Below, piece by piece: positions 13,486-15,837 of a stretch of 15,837 nt of DNA. A program made the position numbers and the translations under genes. The notes under the pieces are model-generated. The model saw nothing but the letters and a program-made list of their open reading frames with translations, did no database searches and was not told the origin of the DNA. The stretch's first letter is position 1, and each line of letters starts with the position of its first letter. This DNA is from CAZVPF01 sp964628195. Its GTDB lineage: Bacteria; Planctomycetota; Phycisphaerae; Sedimentisphaerales; Anaerohalosphaeraceae. Location: NCBI GenBank assembly GCA_964628195.1, contig CAZVPF010000056.1:1-15837 (forward strand), read 5' to 3'.

Positions 13486-14580
13486 ATGACTTCTAAAATG
13501 CAAGAAGCCGCAAAAAGCGTTATAAATACACCTTTGTTAGACATAATAGAATCTGCTTCTAATCAGCTTCAGCGATGGTGGAATCATCAGCAGATGACAA
13601 AACCATGTATTCTTATACATGTGCTGAAGGACAACCATGAGCAGATCCCGACATTAGATAATATTGAACAATTCTGGACTGATGTTGATTTTACTATCAA
13701 TCGGCACATGACGCTTATTGACAACATGAACTACTACGGACAAGCGGTCCCTTTTCATTTTGTCGATTTTGGCGCAAGCGCAATGCCCTGTGCCCTGGGT
13801 TCTGAACCTGATTATGTAAGCACGGAAACCATATGGGCTCATCCCAGGCTTAATTCTATTGAGCAGGTTTTAGATGTAGAACTCGAAAAAAACAATTTCT
13901 GTTACAAGACTATTTTGGATATAACACGCGAATCGGTGAAAAGGTCTTACAATCACCATATGGTTACAATGTATCCGCTTAATGGGATCACTGACATTTT
14001 AGCAGGTCTTTACGGCACGGAAAATTACCTGATAGACCTTGTTTATAAACCGCAGCTTGTAAAAAAAGCCATGCAGCATTTCAAGGAAATATGGATAAAT
14101 GCCTTTGAAGAAGTCTGGGGCATTATCTCTCAGGGCGGGAACCCCGGAGGAATCGGCTGGGCAGGAGTATGGGCGCCGGGAAGCACTTTTCCTATCCAGG
14201 AAGACCTTTCATATATGATCTCTCCGGAGATGTATAAAGAATATTGCTTGCCTCATGTCTGCGATATGATCGATACCATGGATTATTCCTTGTACCATCT
14301 TGACGGTGTTGGAGCGTTGCCGCACTTAGAGACCTTGCTTGGAATCGAAAATCTCAATGCAATTCAGTGGGTTCCCGGTGCAGGTAAAGAGAAACTGGAT
14401 CAATGGTACGATTTGATTAAAAAAATAATCGACCGCGGCAAATCGGTACAGGTTTTTGCACAGCCTGATGAAGTCATCGAACTGGTCGATAATGTCGGTC
14501 CAAACGGCCTGCTCGTTACTGTGCTTTCTGCGAACAATGAACAGGCAAAGGCGATTATTGACCATTTTGAAATAAATTAA
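13486..14580 (+). CDS. Uroporphyrinogen decarboxylase (URO-D) superfamily protein, not HemE
   Basis: 364 residues, probably cytoplasmic TIM barrel of the URO-D/methyltransferase superfamily. Visible features: FVDFGASAMPCALGSEPDY near 92-110, GITDILAGLYGTENYLIDL (167-185), GIGWAGVWAPGS (222-233), SYMISPEMYKEYCLPHV (242-258), YHLDGVGALPHLETLL (270-285) and IQWVPGAGKEKLDQW (293-307). The H-L-D-G-x-G-A motif and IQWVPGAG are typical of the URO-D-like proteins found in bacterial glycan-utilisation clusters, whose reaction is unknown. H271 and C253/C259 could serve as metal ligands as in corrinoid methyltransferases, but that is only a suggestion; there is no corrinoid protein nearby. No Shine-Dalgarno precedes 13486 or the next ATG (13498), so the start is uncertain; coupling from the prepilin-like gene is possible. 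Confidence 0.75.
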   Translation: MTSKMQEAAKSVINTPLLDIIESASNQLQRWWNHQQMTKPCILIHVLKDNHEQIPTLDNIEQFWTDVDFTINRHMTLIDNMNYYGQAVPFHFVDFGASAMPCALGSEPDYVSTETIWAHPRLNSIEQVLDVELEKNNFCYKTILDITRESVKRSYNHHMVTMYPLNGITDILAGLYGTENYLIDLVYKPQLVKKAMQHFKEIWINAFEEVWGIISQGGNPGGIGWAGVWAPGSTFPIQEDLSYMISPEMYKEYCLPHVCDMIDTMDYSLYHLDGVGALPHLETLLGIENLNAIQWVPGAGKEKLDQWYDLIKKIIDRGKSVQVFAQPDEVIELVDNVGPNGLLVTVLSANNEQAKAIIDHFEIN

Positions 14581-14596
14581 CCCCCAACATCAGACC

Positions 14597-15837
14597 TTAG
14601 TCAATAACAACATGGACACCCTTTAACTGCGATTTCGGATCGACATCGAATTGTAATTTACCCTTTTTATATTCTCCTGTTACCACGGTTCTGTTCCTGG
14701 CGTGGAGTTTAAAGAACACATCCCAATCTTTCGGCCAGGCCCCTAACAAGAGTATCTTATCGTCTACTTGCTGCATTACCATTCGCTGAAGTGCAATCAT
14801 TGCTACCGAGGGTTGGTCCTGGTCAGGAACCCAGTCACAGTTTGGCCCTAAAAAGGCAGGAAAACGGTATTCATCCGGGGTGTCGAAGTGGCCGATAGCG
14901 ACCGCATTTTCGACCGTGAAATTTGTATGAACTATCTCTGCCGCTTCTTGATCCAGGCCAAGCAAAGCAGCCATTATACCCGCATAAAACCACCCGCCGG
15001 TTCTTTTTTCTTCTCTCATTTCATAGGTTCGATGTGCCATTTCCAGGTCTTTTCGGCCAAGACCGAACTGACGATATGGAAATATCGCGTACAATTCAGG
15101 AGACTCCCAGTTGTGGCGGTTTGGATCATTAATTATTTTCGCCGGCGATATTATTTCGACACCATCCACAATTCGAGTAGGAATTTCAGGCGTTGCACTG
15201 CTGATCTTTTCCCAGAATTGCCTGTCTTTTTGGGTTACATATTTTTGATCTGTCGAAAGAAGCTGATCCGTTATATATTTCAGTCCTGCTATTTCTGGCG
15301 TTGGATTTACGACATCCCAATAGGTTTCCAGTGACTGTGCCGGATACATGTATAATTTTCCATTTTCATCTTTTTCAAAGTGCTCCCAGTATCCGACCAG
15401 TATTTCATTACAGAATGGAATAGCGGTTTCCGTCAAAAATTTGTTATCGCCTGCGGTTTTGCAGTAATCGAGCATCATTGCGGCTATTTCCAGTCCGCTT
15501 TGGTTGTAGAATGTTGTGTGTGAATGTTTTTCGGTTGGTTTAACTGTAAAATTCGGCCCGTACCAGGGGTTGACTTCGAGAAATACCGCGCCGGGATGGT
15601 TATAATGCAATTGAGTTCTTGCCTTGAATAACGGCAGCATATCCACGTACATTTTAAAAACGGTTTTGAGCAAATCAAAATCCCCGGACTGGATCATTGT
15701 CCAGTATATCAGCCTTGTATTCTGCCACCAGTACATGGGGCCCCATAGACGGAAGTCCGCTTCTTCACCGGCTGCTAATTCATACTGGGGGAAATCTTTT
15801 AAAACGGGCATCGTAAATAATGAACCGTTAAATTTAA
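14597..15837 (-). CDS. C-terminal part of a GH95-like/DUF5703-like (alpha/alpha)6 glycosidase (5' end outside window)
   Basis: The frame is open to the window edge: KFNGSLFT precedes the first internal Met at 15811, so 412 C-terminal residues are visible and the start lies outside. The segment reads KFNGSLFT, then RLWGPMYWWQNTRLIYW, SGDFDLLKTVFKMYVDMLPL, HYNHPGAVFLEV, YNQSGLEIAAMMLDYCK, YMYPAQSLETYWDVVNPTP, SPELYAIFPYRQFGLG, and a beta-rich tail LLLGAWPKDWDVFFKLHARN. These are hallmarks of (alpha/alpha)6-barrel glycosidases related to GH95 (alpha-L-fucosidase or galactosidase). The canonical GH95 DGN(F)G segment is not seen; NCDWVPDQDQPS stands near its place, so I call it GH95-like, perhaps of the DUF5703 group. 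It converges on the URO-D-like gene with only 16 nt between stops. Confidence 0.65.
   Translation of the reverse strand, partial: KFNGSLFTMPVLKDFPQYELAAGEEADFRLWGPMYWWQNTRLIYWTMIQSGDFDLLKTVFKMYVDMLPLFKARTQLHYNHPGAVFLEVNPWYGPNFTVKPTEKHSHTTFYNQSGLEIAAMMLDYCKTAGDNKFLTETAIPFCNEILVGYWEHFEKDENGKLYMYPAQSLETYWDVVNPTPEIAGLKYITDQLLSTDQKYVTQKDRQFWEKISSATPEIPTRIVDGVEIISPAKIINDPNRHNWESPELYAIFPYRQFGLGRKDLEMAHRTYEMREEKRTGGWFYAGIMAALLGLDQEAAEIVHTNFTVENAVAIGHFDTPDEYRFPAFLGPNCDWVPDQDQPSVAMIALQRMVMQQVDDKILLLGAWPKDWDVFFKLHARNRTVVTGEYKKGKLQFDVDPKSQLKGVHVVID

Noticed and set aside
13486..14580. Annotation as HemE (haem biosynthesis)
   Set aside because: The glycan-locus context and the H-L-D-G and IQWVPGAG motifs place it in the uncharacterised URO-D-like group, and the N-terminal arginine-rich substrate motif of HemE is not seen.
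1..15837. CRISPR arrays, insertion sequences, tRNA or rRNA genes
   Set aside because: No regularly spaced repeats, transposase-like frames, terminal inverted repeats or tRNA-like cloverleaf segments were seen by eye on either strand.

Overview
This window looks like part of a large glycan-degradation locus from a Planctomycetota bacterium, most likely class Phycisphaerae (for example Sedimentisphaerales-like). The assignment is inferred from the gene types together: secreted proteins combining discoidin-like and FN3-like modules with single dockerin-like motifs ending in NWL...LWP, a PEP-CTERM protein, a prepilin-like protein with an H-X9-DG motif, a XylR-type LacI/AraC hybrid regulator, and GH141-like beta-helix proteins. 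I see no rRNA, tRNA, insertion sequence or CRISPR array. Eleven genes are supported; the first and last are cut by the window edges.

Layout. (1) 1-444 (+) is the C-terminal end of a probable GH2-like glycosidase. It faces a strong terminator serving the minus-strand block. (2) 520-4552 (-) holds three exported non-enzymatic proteins. The first transcribed is a PEP-CTERM protein with its own terminator, followed by two paralogous multidomain proteins (discoidin-like, FN3-like, jelly-roll-like, half-dockerin) 75 nt apart. (3) 4553-5103 is a long divergent control region. (4) 5104-6734 (+) encodes a XylR-like regulator and a small membrane-anchored zinc-ribbon protein. (5) 6799-12259 (-) is a two-gene operon of right-handed beta-helix, GH141-like enzymes; the second carries a discoidin-like module and an FN3-like module with a two-repeat dockerin inserted in it. 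(6) 12260-12552 is a second divergent control region. (7) 12553-14580 (+) is a prepilin-like protein followed by a URO-D-superfamily protein. (8) 14597-15837 (-) is the C-terminal part of a GH95-like/DUF5703-like (alpha/alpha)6 glycosidase.

How the parts may work together (inference). The regulator senses a sugar released from a complex plant or algal polysaccharide. The beta-helix enzymes and the GH2-like and GH95-like proteins cut side chains. The discoidin-like proteins bind glycan at or outside the cell surface and are retained by different C-terminal signals.

The most notable non-coding signal is a pair of direct repeats with the same half-site (approximately ACCCWAATTGCGKY) spaced exactly 21 bp apart. 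One pair lies upstream of the regulator gene and one just upstream of a putative promoter of the beta-helix operon. The 21-bp phase matches AraC-type operators, so these are candidate binding sites of the XylR-like protein and would link it to the enzyme operon.
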